This document shows positions 63,209 through 64,000 of a DNA stretch of 64,000 bases, piece after piece (the first letter of the stretch is position 1; every line of letters starts with the position of its first letter). Where the stretch lies: contig OZ244854.1 in NCBI GenBank assembly GCA_965220985.1, forward strand, positions 3,844,001 to 3,908,000, written 5' to 3'. The stretch comes from JAPPHA01 sp965220985. GTDB taxonomy: Bacteria > Pseudomonadota > Alphaproteobacteria > Rhodobacterales > Rhodobacteraceae. The notes beneath the pieces were generated by a model. The model did no database searches. It was not told the origin of the DNA and saw only the letters and a list, made by a program, of their open reading frames with translations. The translations under genes were made by a program, and so were the position numbers.

Positions 63209-63733
63209 CTATTCCTGAAACGCGGGATTGAACTGGTGCCACGCGAAGGCGCGTCCGTCGGGATAAACGGCGACGATCCGATCGACGCCGTGGGAGATGT
63301 TCTGCTCGCCAAGAAAGGCGACGGCATCGCCCGCTTCGAGATCATCGGTCAATTGCTTGACGTCAAAGCAGTCGAACCACGCAGGGGGGCGGAGGGGAAT
63401 CGCATTGTCGGCCTGGACATAGGTTTGGGCCAGGTCTTCGAGCGACTGCCCGGCAACAAAGCACCCACGAAACTTGAGCGGGCTTGTCTGGGCGTCGATT
63501 CCGGAAAAACCGGAAATCGGGATCGGCTCGGGGACTCCGCCTTCAAGCCGCGTGAGGCGAATCTCGGTCGCCGTCACGGACTCCTCCATCCGTTCGGCTT
63601 CGTTGCCGTCGGCGCCTCCCACGACGGTCACCTCCTCGTAGTAGGCGTAATTCTGCGTGTAGATCAGCCCGACGCCAGCAAGGATGCAACAACCCACCAG
63701 CCCGATCACCAAAGATGTGCCCTTGACGGTCAC
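63209..63733 (-). CDS. Small membrane-anchored protein (DUF6446-type)
   Basis: A 174-residue protein. A single N-terminal membrane segment (SLVIGLVGCCILAGVGLIY) is followed by a periplasmic region with SPLKFRGCF, PAWFDCFDV and the end AFAWHQFNPAFQE. Start GTG at 63733 overlaps the glyQ stop by four bases (GTGA). This gene sits between glyQ and glyS in many Rhodobacteraceae, which is the main ground for the family name. Function unknown. Confidence 0.75.
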   Translation of the reverse strand: MTVKGTSLVIGLVGCCILAGVGLIYTQNYAYYEEVTVVGGADGNEAERMEESVTATEIRLTRLEGGVPEPIPISGFSGIDAQTSPLKFRGCFVAGQSLEDLAQTYVQADNAIPLRPPAWFDCFDVKQLTDDLEAGDAVAFLGEQNISHGVDRIVAVYPDGRAFAWHQFNPAFQE

Positions 63734-64000
63734 TCGGAACCTGCGGCGGTCTTGAGGAACTCGTCCGAGCACAGCCTGGCGAGCGCCCGCACCCGTCCGA
63801 TGTATGCCTGTCGCTCGGTCACGGATATGACACCGCGCGCGTCAAGCAGATTGAAGAGATGTGACGCCTTGATGCACTGGTCGTATGCCGGAAGCGCGAT
63901 TCTCACGTCTCGCGGGACGCCGGAACCGGCCTCGTGCAGGCCCACGATCCGGCGGCATTCCTGTTCGGCATCATCGAAATGCCCGAAAAGCATGTCGGTG
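63730..64000 (-). CDS. glyQ: Glycyl-tRNA synthetase alpha subunit, C-terminal end (5' end outside window)
   Basis: About 89 residues reach the window edge. ASHLFNLLDARGVISVTERQ and RVRALARLCSDEFL are the conserved C-terminal helices of GlyQ. The gene continues beyond 64000. The stop overlaps the next start, so the glyQ-DUF6446-glyS order is a coupled operon. Confidence 0.93.
   Translation of the reverse strand, partial: TDMLFGHFDDAEQECRRIVGLHEAGSGVPRDVRIALPAYDQCIKASHLFNLLDARGVISVTERQAYIGRVRALARLCSDEFLKTAAGSE

Overview
The window looks like a chromosomal segment of a Rhodobacterales (Rhodobacteraceae, roseobacter-like) alphaproteobacterium. Evidence: the minus-strand order glyQ - small membrane protein (DUF6446 type) - glyS - PEP-binding dikinase, the folB-folP-glmM cluster, tandem DUF1127 proteins, an aa3-type ctaD, an acuI-type acryloyl-CoA reductase, and a high-GC third codon position throughout. 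This assignment is an inference from gene content and order.

Positions 1-20250 are accessory metabolism. The first block (1-8969, plus strand) joins a betaine-type ABC importer (binding protein, ATPase, fused double permease) with two choline-kinase-like phosphotransferases and two FAD/GcvT demethylating oxidoreductases, one of them cut by the window edge. It reads as uptake and processing of a methylated amine. The second block (9292-17384) is a two-operon catabolic module. A rightward pair (FG-GAP propeller protein and a shikimate-dehydrogenase-like enzyme) converges on a leftward operon (IclR regulator, permease, binding protein, permease, ATPase, TIM-barrel isomerase). The same 17-bp palindrome class, TTGGAA-N5-TTCCAA, lies in front of both operons. 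I regard this as the best candidate for an undescribed system. A frameshifted XRE antitoxin and a lyase/amidohydrolase pair follow.

Positions 20418-31286 hold a giant autotransporter adhesin (about 2995 residues, 21 tandem cadherin-like repeats), a tRNA-Ser, and next to it a decayed mobile-island remnant: a broken AlpA-like DNA-binding gene, a truncated partner ORF, and an AbiEi/DUF6088 antitoxin whose toxin gene is cut off after about 16 recognisable codons.

Positions 31308-64000 are mostly core genes: alanyl-tRNA editing protein, cysteine synthase, Ca/Na antiporter, class V aminotransferase, ABC exporter, acuI, a DUF1326/DUF2182 pair, tRNA-Arg, tRNA-Leu, lipB, an orphan HEPN protein, ctaD, carA, a UbiH-type hydroxylase, ilvC, two DUF1127 proteins, a DMT permease, glmM, folP, a FolB fusion, a SleB-type hydrolase, a PPDK-like protein with an eroded nucleotide site, glyS and the end of glyQ.
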